A stretch of DNA of 38,554 nucleotides from an uncultured Eubacteriales bacterium (GTDB taxonomy: Bacteria; Bacillota; Clostridia; Christensenellales; Aristaeellaceae). The notes under the pieces were generated by a model that was given only the letters and a program-made list of their open reading frames with translations, searched no databases and was not told the DNA's origin. Made by a program: the position numbers and the translations under genes. Below, one piece after another: positions 9,301-15,797 of this stretch. Numbering within the stretch: position 1 is the stretch's first letter; every line of letters starts with the position of its first letter. The stretch lies in the NCBI GenBank assembly GCA_900553265.1, contig USDD01000013.1, forward strand, positions 1 to 38,554, read 5' to 3'.

Positions 9301-9416
9301 GCCGCGCCGCGCGGGCCGGTCAGAATGCCGTCCACGTCCATGCGGCGGCGAACCAGCATGCCCTTCAGATCCTCCAGCATCTTGCCCATGCGGGCGTCGA
9401 GCTGATGCATAATCAT
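6339..9416 (-). CDS. Glycoside hydrolase family 38 alpha-mannosidase
   Basis: This 1025-residue zinc-dependent hydrolase removes alpha-linked mannose from glycans. An N-terminal beta domain (about 40-150) precedes the GH38 catalytic barrel. The metal site is GHTHIDVAWLWD (H227, H229, D231) with D306 in WVEADCNLSGGES; the nucleophile is D341 in LWLPDVFGYS. The middle helical domain and the large C-terminal beta-sandwich extend to the end. No signal peptide is visible, so it acts in the cytoplasm on imported oligosaccharides. I chose ATG at 9416 because GAGGA lies seven bases upstream; a TTG at 9437 would add seven residues but has a poorer site. It lies downstream of, and in the same direction as, an AraC regulator, and has its own promoter at 9470-9498. 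Confidence 0.95.
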   Translation of the reverse strand: MIMHQLDARMGKMLEDLKGMLVRRRMDVDGILTGPRGAAETPFVNGGVWGRGEWEDFRLSLDVPAEGNWYLYATTGREGAWDAINPQFVVRVNGQVKQAFDVNHIRLPLENGAHEDILLQGYCQPSATGLDYPYLKLELCDVDAELEQLIYDLKVPYEAVMLMPSDNREREVTLETLSRALDLLDLRNPHDANFNQTVREAREYLRKSYYEPRKAIPPMAVAECVGHTHIDVAWLWDLHQTRSKAVRSFSTVLSLMDRYPEYRFMSSQPALYDFVKQDEPELYERIRGRVAEGRWEVEGGMWVEADCNLSGGESLARQFLYGQRFFEKEFGKRCRVLWLPDVFGYSAALPQLMKLSGIDYFMTTKLSWSEYNLTPYDTFMWKGIDGTKVLTHFSPSREYFEAGHGEGHEGLSHYTTYNALIQPSQIAGGWKRFQQKGIDDHFLVSYGYGDGGGGPTDWMLEQGRRMETPMPNTPVVRQTQARPFFEALEQRVAADPRLPVWSGELYLEYHRGTYTAQAHNKRNNRKIELALRSAELRFLEAAKYGMAYPAEALAAIWKDVLTLQFHDILPGSSIRKVYEDSDRMYAACFEKLGKLCREALEKMLEKDDRAVTVLNDLDFARSDVVRIPAQGRSVSALAAADGSLVPVQLVGDEYVAYVRNLMPMGATTFTVSDEELAADTVRVTREYFETPFFSGRFDESMRIVSLIDKRVNRELCRPGEKLNRIVCYENRPHNYDAWDVNIYYNRRRWEVDQVAGVEIVSEGPVCAVLRVKYAYSASAIEQELRFYRDLPRIDFNTRVNWNEEHYLLKAHFPLDVFYNDATFDVQYGNVRRATHKNTSWDAARFEVCAHKWMDVSEPDYGVALLNDCKYGHSVDENGLALTLLKSSTYPDPKADQGEHEFSYALLPHVGDWREGGVVDAAYAFNCPAEAIPGMRARDAGAFVRLEGTGAVVESVKKAEDGDDVIVRLYECYGRRANVRLIPGFPFAQAHVCNILEENGEAAAVENGAIALSLKPYQIVTLRFGR

Positions 9417-9469
9417 GCCGTATTCCTCGCTTTCCAATGGTTCATAAATTCAAGGGGGTTTCCTCGTTT

Positions 9470-9498
9470 ATTCTATCCTACTTTTCCCAAAAACGCAA
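9470..9498 (-). promoter_or_regulatory. Sigma-A-like promoter of the alpha-mannosidase gene
   Basis: On the - strand TTGCGT (9498-9493) and TAGAAT (9475-9470) are separated by 17 bases, 54 bases upstream of the mannosidase start. It lies between the AraC gene and the mannosidase gene, allowing separate control. The boxes match at four and five of six positions. Confidence 0.55.
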
Positions 9499-9510
9499 GG
9501 GGAAGCGCCG

Positions 9511-10293
9511 TCAGCGCGCGTCAATTTCCCGGCGGGCGTACTCGCTGGGGGAAACGCCCGTCTTTTGCCGGAACTGGCGGCTGAAATGGCTGGCGTTGGC
9601 GTAGCCGAGGCGCTCGGCCAGCGCGGAGACGGGGACCCCGGATCCGGCGAGGGCGCTCTTGGCCGCGTCGATGCGCGCCTGAATCAGGTCGTTCAGCGGC
9701 GACGCGCCGAAATAGGCGCGATAGACCGCGTGGAAGCGGGAAGCGCTCATGTGCAGCTCGGCGGCCATGCGCTCCACCGTCCATGGCTCGCCCATCCGCG
9801 CGAACATGTCCATTCGAAAGCGATAGAGCTGGGCGTACAGGCCGGGATTGCCCCAGCTCTCCCCCGCCGGCTCCTCCGCCGCGCGGACAAAGCGGATCAT
9901 CAGTATCTGCGCCGCCGCGTCCGCCAGCGCGGCGCGATGCCGGCGGCGGCTGTTGATCTCCAGCTCGATTTCGCAGATTCCCGCGGTGATAAAGGACGGA
10001 TCGGGTGGGCAGACCGGGCGGTTCAGGGGCGGATTCAGCTCGAGCAGCCACGGCTCCGCGTCCGCGGACAGGTGCATCCAGTCGTGTACCAGCGGCCCGT
10101 CGCTGTGAAACCACTGCGGCGCGCCGGGCGGATAGAGAATGCACGTGCCCGGCCGCGCCGTCTGCACCCCGTCCCGCGTCAGCAGCTGCGTCTCCACGTG
10201 GAAGTGCAGAAAGGTGTAATTGTCCAGTCCCGCGGGACGATGCAGCGTAAAGCCCGCGGCCTCGGGCCAGCGATGACGCGCGCTCAGAACCAT
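9511..10293 (-). CDS. AraC-family transcriptional regulator (cupin sensor type)
   Basis: This is a 260-residue cytoplasmic regulator. The N-terminal half is a cupin-like sugar-sensing fold (PAGLDNYTFLHFHVET, PGTCILYPPGAPQWFHSD). The C-terminal 100 residues hold two helix-turn-helix motifs (WTVERMAAELHMSASRFHAVYRAYFG and PVSALAERLGYANASHFSRQFRQKTG) ending in the family PSEYARR. The start is ATG at 10293, preceded by a GAGGGGGAGAG site; an upstream in-frame extension would overlap the -10 box. It is divergent from the GH2 gene and upstream of the GH38 gene, so it probably controls one or both in response to a mannose- or galactose-containing glycan. The ligand is not identifiable. Confidence 0.92.
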   Translation of the reverse strand: MVLSARHRWPEAAGFTLHRPAGLDNYTFLHFHVETQLLTRDGVQTARPGTCILYPPGAPQWFHSDGPLVHDWMHLSADAEPWLLELNPPLNRPVCPPDPSFITAGICEIELEINSRRRHRAALADAAAQILMIRFVRAAEEPAGESWGNPGLYAQLYRFRMDMFARMGEPWTVERMAAELHMSASRFHAVYRAYFGASPLNDLIQARIDAAKSALAGSGVPVSALAERLGYANASHFSRQFRQKTGVSPSEYARREIDAR

Positions 10294-10322
10294 GGCGCTC
10301 TCCCCCTCTCGCTTGCGGAACC

Positions 10323-10352
10323 ATTGTATCAAAAAACAATAGGATATGTCAA
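10323..10352 (-). promoter_or_regulatory. Promoter of the AraC regulator gene
   Basis: On the - strand TTGACA (10352-10347) and TACAAT (10328-10323) are 18 bases apart, 29 bases upstream of the start codon. The -35 is perfect and the -10 matches five of six. Confidence 0.8.
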
Positions 10353-10371
10353 GAAAGCCGCCCATCGGTTA

Positions 10372-10400
10372 TTGTATGCAGCGCCAAAAGCGCTTATAAT
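10372..10400 (+). promoter_or_regulatory. Promoter of the GH2 gene with a palindrome in the spacer
   Basis: TTGTAT (10372-10377) and TATAAT (10395-10400) are separated by 17 bases. The spacer holds the perfect inverted repeat AGCGCCAAAAGCGCT (10380-10394), well placed for a repressor. The promoter is 53 bases upstream of the GH2 start and is divergent from the AraC promoter, with the two -35 boxes about 20 bases apart. Confidence 0.75.
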
Positions 10401-10416
10401 AAAGGTGAAAAATCAA

Positions 10417-10434
10417 GAGCGCCCGTCGGCGCTC
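10417..10434 (+). promoter_or_regulatory. 5' leader hairpin upstream of the GH2 ribosome site
   Basis: GAGCGCC (10417-10423) and GGCGCTC (10428-10434) form a perfect 7-bp stem with a four-base loop, ending four bases before the GAGGAG ribosome site. It could stabilise the mRNA or serve as an operator; no T-run follows, so it is not a terminator. Confidence 0.5.
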
Positions 10435-10453
10435 AAGCGAGGAGCGTTGCAAA

Positions 10454-12175
10454 ATGAGCATTCCGAGAGGCGAACATCCCAAGCCGCAATTCCGCCGCGA
10501 TACGTGGCTGAACCTGAACGGCGAGTGGGAATTTGAAATCGACAACGGCCGCAGCGGCCGCGCGCGCGGACTGAGCGAGGCCGGCGCAGCCCTGTCGGGC
10601 AAAATCACCGTGCCCTTCTGCCCCCAGAGCGTCCTCTCCGGCGTGGGCCACACGGATTTCATTCAGGGCGTGTGGTATCGCCGCACGGTCAGCCTGACGG
10701 ACGCGCAGGCTGCGGGCCGCGTGGTGCTGCATTTCGGCGCGGTGGACTATCGCTGCGAGGCGTTCGTCAACGGCGTGAGCGCCGGCAGGCACACCGGCGG
10801 CTACGTCTCCTTCGCCTTTGACGTGACCGAGCTGGTGCATGCGGGCGAAAACGTCATCACCGTCTGCGCCGAGGACGACGAGCGCGACGGCCTGATTCCC
10901 TCGGGCAAGCAGAGCGAGCACTACGGCTCCTATGGATGCATGTACACCCGCACCACGGGCATCTGGCAGACCGTGTGGATGGAGTTCATGCCCAGAACGC
11001 ATGTAGAAAAGGTCAAGTACGTTCCGTCGCTGGAGCAGAGCGCACTGAGCGTGACCGCGGCGCTGTCCGGCGCGGCGGAGCTGAAGCTCACCGCCAAATA
11101 CGAGGGCCGCGTCGTGGGCGAAGCGTCCGTGCAGGCCGGGGGCGGCACGGTTCAGGTGCATCTGCCGCTGAGCGAGCTTCACCTGTGGGAGCTGGGCAGC
11201 GGCCGCCTGTACGATCTGGAGCTGACCTACGGCGACGACCATGTGCACAGCTACTTCGGCATGCGCAGCGTGCGGCTGGAGGGCATGAAGTTCATGCTCA
11301 ACGGCAAGTCCGTGTTCCAGCGCACCGTGCTGGATCAGGGCTTCTATCCCGACGGCATCTACACCGCGCCCTCGGACGAGGCGCTGGAGAACGACATCCA
11401 TCTCTCCATGGCCTGCGGCTTCAACGGCGCGCGCCTGCACGAGAAGATCTTCGAGGAGCGCTTCCTCTATCACTGCGACCGTCTGGGCTACATGGTCTGG
11501 GGCGAGTTCCCCAACTGGGGGCTGGATCACTCCCGTCCCGAGTCCGTCTACTCCGTGCTGCCCGAATGGCTGGAGGAGCTGGACCGCGACTTCAACCATC
11601 CCGCCATCATCGGCTGGTGTCCCTTCAACGAGACCTGGGATCAGAACGGCCGCAGGCAGTTCGACGAGGTGCTGCGCATGGCCTATCTGGCCACCAAGAG
11701 CGTCGATCCCACCCGTCCGTGCATCGACACCAGCGGCAACTACCACGTCCAGACGGACATCTACGACGTGCACGACTACGAGCAGGATCAGAACGTGTTC
11801 AAGGCCAATTACGACGTGTTCGCCAACGGCGGCGAGCTGTGGGATCAGGTGAACCATCGCGGCCTGGGCGTGCGCCAGACCTACGACGGCAAGCTGCCCG
11901 TATTCATCAGCGAATACGGCGGAATCGGCTGGAGCATGGGCGAAGGCGGCTGGGGCTACGGCAACGGCCCCAAGACCGAGCAGGAGTTCATCGAGCGCTT
12001 CCGCGGCCTGACCGACGCCATCCTGGACAATCCGCGCATCATGGGCCTGTGCTACACCCAGCTGACCAACGTCGAGCAGGAGCAGAACGGCCTGTACACC
12101 TACGACCGCAAGCCCAAGTTCCCGGTGGAAATCTTCCGCGAAATCCTGACGCGCAAGGCCGCCATCGAGGACTGA
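10454..12175 (+). CDS. Glycoside hydrolase family 2 protein (beta-galactosidase/beta-mannosidase-like)
   Basis: This is a 573-residue cytoplasmic glycosidase. The sugar-binding jelly roll (about 15-180) starts with WLNLNGEWEFEID and includes FIQGVWYRRTVSL. An Ig-like domain (about 180-275) and the TIM barrel (about 275-573) follow. The acid/base is E393 in GWCPFNETWDQ and the nucleophile is E487 in LPVFISEYGGIGW, the two GH2 signatures. It lacks the extra C-terminal domains of LacZ, so it belongs to the short GH2 group; the substrate could be a beta-galactoside, beta-mannoside or beta-glucuronide. AGGAG lies nine bases upstream of the ATG. It is transcribed alone, between a divergent AraC promoter and a strong terminator. 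Confidence 0.9.
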   Translation: MSIPRGEHPKPQFRRDTWLNLNGEWEFEIDNGRSGRARGLSEAGAALSGKITVPFCPQSVLSGVGHTDFIQGVWYRRTVSLTDAQAAGRVVLHFGAVDYRCEAFVNGVSAGRHTGGYVSFAFDVTELVHAGENVITVCAEDDERDGLIPSGKQSEHYGSYGCMYTRTTGIWQTVWMEFMPRTHVEKVKYVPSLEQSALSVTAALSGAAELKLTAKYEGRVVGEASVQAGGGTVQVHLPLSELHLWELGSGRLYDLELTYGDDHVHSYFGMRSVRLEGMKFMLNGKSVFQRTVLDQGFYPDGIYTAPSDEALENDIHLSMACGFNGARLHEKIFEERFLYHCDRLGYMVWGEFPNWGLDHSRPESVYSVLPEWLEELDRDFNHPAIIGWCPFNETWDQNGRRQFDEVLRMAYLATKSVDPTRPCIDTSGNYHVQTDIYDVHDYEQDQNVFKANYDVFANGGELWDQVNHRGLGVRQTYDGKLPVFISEYGGIGWSMGEGGWGYGNGPKTEQEFIERFRGLTDAILDNPRIMGLCYTQLTNVEQEQNGLYTYDRKPKFPVEIFREILTRKAAIED

Positions 12176-12185
12176 GTTCTCCCCC

Positions 12186-12230
12186 CTCGAACCTGCGCTC
12201 CTCCATGGAGCGCAGGTTCGAGAATTATTT
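12186..12230 (+). terminator. Strong intrinsic terminator after the GH2 gene
   Basis: A perfect 16-bp inverted repeat (CTCGAACCTGCGCTCC at 12186-12201, its complement at 12207-12222) with a five-base loop is followed by AATTATTTT. It separates the GH2 gene from the tRNA-Trp promoter. Confidence 0.9.
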
Positions 12231-12270
12231 TCAAAAAGGTATTGACAAATCGCTTGAAAGTAAATATAAT
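12228..12270 (+). promoter_or_regulatory. tRNA-Trp promoter with upstream A-rich element
   Basis: Both boxes are perfect consensus: TTGACA (12242-12247) and TATAAT (12265-12270) with a 17-base spacer. Directly upstream, two bases before the -35, lies TTTTCAAAAAGG (12228-12239). The same 12 bases stand at the same distance in front of the tRNA-Met promoter at 23808. Confidence 0.93.
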
Positions 12271-12301
12271 AATATATGTTCGTTGGCTTGTGAGTCAATG
12301 A

Positions 12302-12375
12302 AGGGGCATGGTGTAATGGTAACACGTGGGTCTCCAAAACCTTTGTTGTGAGTTCGAATCTTACTGCCCCTGCCA
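12302..12375 (+). tRNA. tRNA-Trp (anticodon CCA)
   Basis: This is a 74-base tRNA with encoded CCA end. The acceptor arms AGGGGCA and TGCCCCT pair fully, and the discriminator is G. The D arm is GTGT/ACAC; the anticodon loop CTCCAAA (12332-12338) carries CCA at 12334-12336. The T arm has TTCGAAT in its loop. The anticodon stem has one T-T mismatch at its outer end and one G-T pair, slightly weaker than usual. A terminator follows at 12381. Confidence 0.93.
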
Positions 12376-12380
12376 AATTG

Positions 12381-12416
12381 ATTAGAGCATTTTGCATAGC
12401 AGAGTGCTCTAATTTT
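12381..12416 (+). terminator. Terminator of tRNA-Trp
   Basis: ATTAGAGCA (12381-12389) and TGCTCTAAT (12405-12413) form a 9-bp stem over a 15-base loop, followed by TTT. It starts six bases after the tRNA CCA end. Confidence 0.8.
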
Positions 12417-12422
12417 ATGCAA

Positions 12423-12584
12423 TCAGCCGATAACCGAACGCATTTCTTCAAGCGCATCTCCGAAGAGATGGATGTAAATGTTGTAGGTCACTGTCACATC
12501 CGCATGTCTGAGCAGTTTTGACAGAATTTTAACATTGCATCCTCGATAGTAGCAGTTCGTCGCGAAGGTATGCCGGAACACATG
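12423..12584 (-). pseudogene. Remnant of a tyrosine recombinase (integrase), C-terminal end
   Basis: Reading the - strand from 12584 gives 53 codons of unmistakable integrase C-terminus: HVFRHTFATN with the catalytic HxxR arginine, then KLLRHADVTVTYNIYIHLF with the second catalytic histidine and the nucleophile tyrosine, ending at a proper stop at 12423. The N-terminal DNA-binding domain and most of the catalytic domain are missing, and a stop codon closes the frame a few codons upstream. The fragment lies just past the tRNA-Trp 3' end in antisense direction, the usual position of an integrase gene in an element inserted at a tRNA. I infer that an integrative element once occupied this site and was deleted. 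Confidence 0.88.
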
Positions 12585-12592
12585 CTGCCCTT

Positions 12593-12733
12593 ATGACCGG
12601 AAAAGTCCTCTCGAAAAAGGAGGGAATTGTCTGCGTCGGAGGACTGAAAATCCGTCTGGACGAGTCCATCCCAAACGACCTATCCGACTGCGAATACGTC
12701 TCCTTTGAGGTTCAGCGTCTGGATTTGGACTGA
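12593..12733 (+). CDS. Small hypothetical protein or 3' remnant of an element gene
   Basis: This is an uninterrupted 46-codon frame starting MTGKVLSKKEGIVCVGGLKI and ending VSFEVQRLDLD, with balanced hydrophilic and hydrophobic residues. No ribosome site precedes the ATG, because the sequence immediately upstream belongs to the antisense integrase remnant. It is more likely the 3' end of a larger gene joined to the integrase scrap by deletion than an intact gene. I do not recognise the family. Confidence 0.4.
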   Translation: MTGKVLSKKEGIVCVGGLKIRLDESIPNDLSDCEYVSFEVQRLDLD

Positions 12734-12755
12734 TCCATACCCGCAGCAAATACGC

Positions 12756-12785
12756 GCGCCCCGGCTCGATTTCGAGCCGGGGCGC
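12756..12785 (-). terminator. Intrinsic terminator after the hydrolase/isomerase fusion gene
   Basis: The arms GCGCCCCGGCTCG (12756-12768) and CGAGCCGGGGCGC (12773-12785) form a perfect 13-bp stem with a four-base ATTT loop, five bases beyond the fusion gene stop. The T-rich tail is weak on either strand, and it could serve both. Confidence 0.75.
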
Positions 12786-12790
12786 ATTTG

Positions 12791-15721
12791 TCAGATTTCC
12801 GGAGCGGAGGCGACCCTGCAGGCCTTGCGCTCGAGGTACATTTCGTCGAACGAATGGTACACGCCGTCGAGGCAGACAAAGGCATAGCGGCTGGTGTCCA
12901 CGCCGTCAAGCAGGCGCGTCACTGATTCGCGCAGGGGGCTGCTGTACAGCGGCATGTGCGCGTCGATGAGCTGATCGAACTCGTCGCGCAGCGGCGCGCT
13001 GAGGAGCACGCCCTCCGCGCCGGCCAGCTCTTCCGCCGTGGGCTGCTCGCCGGTGAGCGCACAGTGGGCCAGATTGATGGCGTGAGGCTGATCCGCGTAT
13101 TCCCTGCACACGTCCTTCGCCTGACCCTGCACCGCAAAGGGCACGGCGTTGGTGATCACCGCGCGCAGACCACGCTCGGCGGCCATTTCGGTCAGCACGC
13201 CGATGGCAGCGCGCATCTGCTGGGCGGCCTCATCCACGCTCAGGTGGTTCTCGGCGTTGCGGTGGTGGTTGAGCAGGACGCGGCTCGCGCCCAGCGCGGC
13301 GGCCTTGTCCATGATCTCCGCCATCCACTTCAGCTTCGCGTCCTGACGCTCGGGCATGTTGCGGATGAGGGACAGGTGCGGATAGTGATCCAGCACCGAG
13401 GCGAAGTCCACGATCACGTCCAGATGGCGGCGCCTGAGCCAGCTGCCGGACTGCCGCGCCTGGCGCAGACTGAGGTCGCTGACGTAGGCCGCGTCCAGCT
13501 TGACGCCCGCGAAGTACTTGTCCAGCATGGGCAGCTCCTGCAGCTCCTCGATGAGCACGCGCTCGGGGCGCAGCGAAACGTAGATATTGCCGCTCAGCTC
13601 GCGCATTTCCACCTCGGGCGCGGTCTCCACGCTCTCCGGCTCGTACTCGATCTCCCACATGGCCATCTGGCCGGGGCCGAGAATCTGCTCGTCCTCCGCG
13701 TGCGCGGTCATGGGCGCATGGGGATAGCTGTACATGGGCCAGTAGCCCGGCGTATGGCCGTCCACGTCGGGAATTTCGATCTCCCGACGGCTGAGCTCCC
13801 TGCCGCAGAGCAGGTCGATGCGGTAGGGCTCGGAGGTCAGCGCGTTGTTGACCACGGTCACCGTCAGCGTGTGGTCATCGCGCAGATTGACGATGGTCTC
13901 CAGCATGGGATTGTTCACCCGCGCCAGCAGCTGAGACTCGAACACCTCGGCCAGCAGCGCCTTGACGGACTTGAGCAGGTCGTAGCGCATGGGAATGGAC
14001 ACGTTCTCCACGTTGCGCACGGGAGCCATGTCGGCGGTCTCGTCCATGCCGTAGGGCGAGAGCACCAGCAGGGCGCGGCCCCTGCCCACCGCCCTTGCGA
14101 CGATCAGCGGCGCGCCGTCCTCGGTGCGGGCCAGCACCTCGGTCTCGTCCGAAAGCTCCGCGTCGGCGTAGATGGACAGCGCCGATTCGCGATAATCCCT
14201 TCCGCCGAAGGAGACCTTCACGTCCGCGAGCGCACAGGCCTGACCCAGCTTCTTCACGCCGAACAGGGCGCACGCGTCCTCGCGGCCCTCCAGCTGCGCG
14301 CCGAAGGCCAGCAACGTGCCGCCGTTTTCGGCGAAGGCGGTCAGCTTGTCCAGCTGCTCGCAGTCGAGCTTCTGCCAGCCGCCGAGGATGGCCGCGTTGT
14401 ACTGGCTCAGCGTCTCGGGGCGCATGTCGGTCATCAGCACGTCCATGATCTCGCCGTAGGGCGTGGGCGTGAGGAAGCCGCGCTCGTTGAGGAAGAAGCC
14501 GGAGTCCTCATAGCCGGGATAGAGCATGGAGAACACGGCGTGGAGCTGATGGTCGGCCATGGCGTAGGGCACCTGACCCCAGGAGCGGTAGACGTTCTGG
14601 GTGTAGAGATGGCGCGGCGTGCACCAGCCGTTGGCGCTGTTGAGCACCATGGCCACGGGCGTGTACATCTGGCCCGCGTAGCCGCGCTGCTTCACGAACT
14701 GGATGCAGTCGGCCTGAAGCCTGCCGATGGGCGAGAGCACCGCGTCGTCGCCGGTGAACAGGCTCTTGTCCGAGTCGGTCGCGTTCGGCTCCAGCGGAAT
14801 GCCGGCCTCGACCTTCTCCATGTTCTCCTTCGTGGTAATCAGGCCGGATTCATAACCCAGCATGTCGGAATTGTAGAGATACTCCACGTAAATCAGCCTG
14901 CGCAGCAGGGAGAGGCTCGTTCCGGCGTTGGGGCCGTAGCTGTAGCCCTCCTTGTCCAGCTTGGGGCTTTCGATGTCGTAGCTCTTCCAGCTGAAGCGAT
15001 TGTAGACCGACGCGTTGCCGAACCACAGCAGGCCGTACTGCTTGCCCGCGCCGCGGATGACGGCGTACCAGAGGTTGGCGTTGGGCAGTGCCTGCGCCGT
15101 CTCCGCGCCCAGCATGAAGCAGTTGTTCTCCCGGGCGAAGAAATGGACGTAGTTCAGCGAATTCAGCGCCGTGGTGGCGTGCTGGAGCTGGGCGCCCATC
15201 TCGTCGAAGAACTCGTAGAAGCGGCGCTGCTGGAAGGCGTTGGACTGGCGCGCCGGGCACTGAGTGCGGGTGTACGCGCCGATATAGCGGCCGTCCTGCT
15301 CGCCGTTGTCGTAGCCGATGAAGCGGTCGCCCAGCGTCTCCATGATGGTTTTATGCTGCTCGTCGCTGACGGTGTACTCGCCCCAGTCCAGCCCCTTCTT
15401 GTAGGAGCCGGGCACGAAGCCCCACAGGTCGAACACGTAGGCGTTTCGCGCCTTGGCCGCCAGCAGGAAATCGATCATGTTCGGCGCGCTGACCAGATGG
15501 GCGCGCATCCAGAACACCTTGCCCAGATCGTAGCGCCTGGTATAGAGATCCATCGCCTCCTCGATCTCCAGCATGGTGCCGTCGCCGGGATGGGGCAGAT
15601 CGCGCAGGGACATGAACTGAATGTCGTTTTCCAGGATCTCGCGGGTGGTGGCGCGAATGGGGCGCCTGGCGTATTCCGGATACGCCTCCGGGCGGTGATA
15701 ATAGGGATAAATCCTCTTCAT
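12791..15721 (-). CDS. Large multidomain enzyme: hydrolase-like N-terminus, amidotransferase-like middle, sugar-isomerase-like C-terminus
   Basis: This 976-residue protein has no signal peptide. Residues 1-415 look like a TIM-barrel glycosidase, with conserved-looking acidic clusters such as YDNGEQDGRY (E141, D143) and many aromatic residues, but I cannot assign a GH family. Residues 425-560 resemble the flavodoxin-like glutamine-amidotransferase fold found after the barrel in GH42-type enzymes (YNAAILGGWQKLDCEQLDKL, AFAENGGTLLAFGAQ). Residues 580-700 look like a beta-sandwich. Residues 705-930 read like a xylose-isomerase/AP-endonuclease-2 barrel (HLDVIVDFASVLDHYPHLSL, ASRVLLNHHRNAENHLSVDE, RGLRAVITNAVPF). 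GGAGG precedes the ATG by six bases. It is the last gene of the ABC transporter operon, so it probably processes the imported sugar. The domain boundaries are approximate. Confidence 0.65.
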   Translation of the reverse strand: MKRIYPYYHRPEAYPEYARRPIRATTREILENDIQFMSLRDLPHPGDGTMLEIEEAMDLYTRRYDLGKVFWMRAHLVSAPNMIDFLLAAKARNAYVFDLWGFVPGSYKKGLDWGEYTVSDEQHKTIMETLGDRFIGYDNGEQDGRYIGAYTRTQCPARQSNAFQQRRFYEFFDEMGAQLQHATTALNSLNYVHFFARENNCFMLGAETAQALPNANLWYAVIRGAGKQYGLLWFGNASVYNRFSWKSYDIESPKLDKEGYSYGPNAGTSLSLLRRLIYVEYLYNSDMLGYESGLITTKENMEKVEAGIPLEPNATDSDKSLFTGDDAVLSPIGRLQADCIQFVKQRGYAGQMYTPVAMVLNSANGWCTPRHLYTQNVYRSWGQVPYAMADHQLHAVFSMLYPGYEDSGFFLNERGFLTPTPYGEIMDVLMTDMRPETLSQYNAAILGGWQKLDCEQLDKLTAFAENGGTLLAFGAQLEGREDACALFGVKKLGQACALADVKVSFGGRDYRESALSIYADAELSDETEVLARTEDGAPLIVARAVGRGRALLVLSPYGMDETADMAPVRNVENVSIPMRYDLLKSVKALLAEVFESQLLARVNNPMLETIVNLRDDHTLTVTVVNNALTSEPYRIDLLCGRELSRREIEIPDVDGHTPGYWPMYSYPHAPMTAHAEDEQILGPGQMAMWEIEYEPESVETAPEVEMRELSGNIYVSLRPERVLIEELQELPMLDKYFAGVKLDAAYVSDLSLRQARQSGSWLRRRHLDVIVDFASVLDHYPHLSLIRNMPERQDAKLKWMAEIMDKAAALGASRVLLNHHRNAENHLSVDEAAQQMRAAIGVLTEMAAERGLRAVITNAVPFAVQGQAKDVCREYADQPHAINLAHCALTGEQPTAEELAGAEGVLLSAPLRDEFDQLIDAHMPLYSSPLRESVTRLLDGVDTSRYAFVCLDGVYHSFDEMYLERKACRVASAPEI

Positions 15722-15755
15722 AACGGGCCTCCGTCGTTTTTTTGGTTAATAATGA

Positions 15756-15780
15756 GGCGGCAGGAAGGTCTCCTGCCGCC
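15756..15780 (-). other. Intercistronic hairpin between the binding-protein and fusion genes
   Basis: GGCGGCAGGA (15756-15765) and TCCTGCCGCC (15771-15780) form a perfect 10-bp stem with a five-base loop. No T-run follows on the - strand. Such hairpins after a binding-protein gene often protect the upstream mRNA and reduce read-through, so that the binding protein is made in excess. Confidence 0.7.
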
Positions 15781-15797
15781 CCAAGGGTTCCTGTAGA

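Noticed and set aside
6231..9584. A 1117-codon open frame on the + strand antisense to the alpha-mannosidase
   Set aside because: Its translation is rich in His, Ala, Val and Arg with no domains, the typical mirror of a GC-rich gene. The - strand frame has complete GH38 motifs.
12956..15796. A 946-codon + strand frame antisense to the fusion enzyme
   Set aside because: It has the same low-information His/Val/Arg composition. The - strand has proper start, ribosome site and folds.
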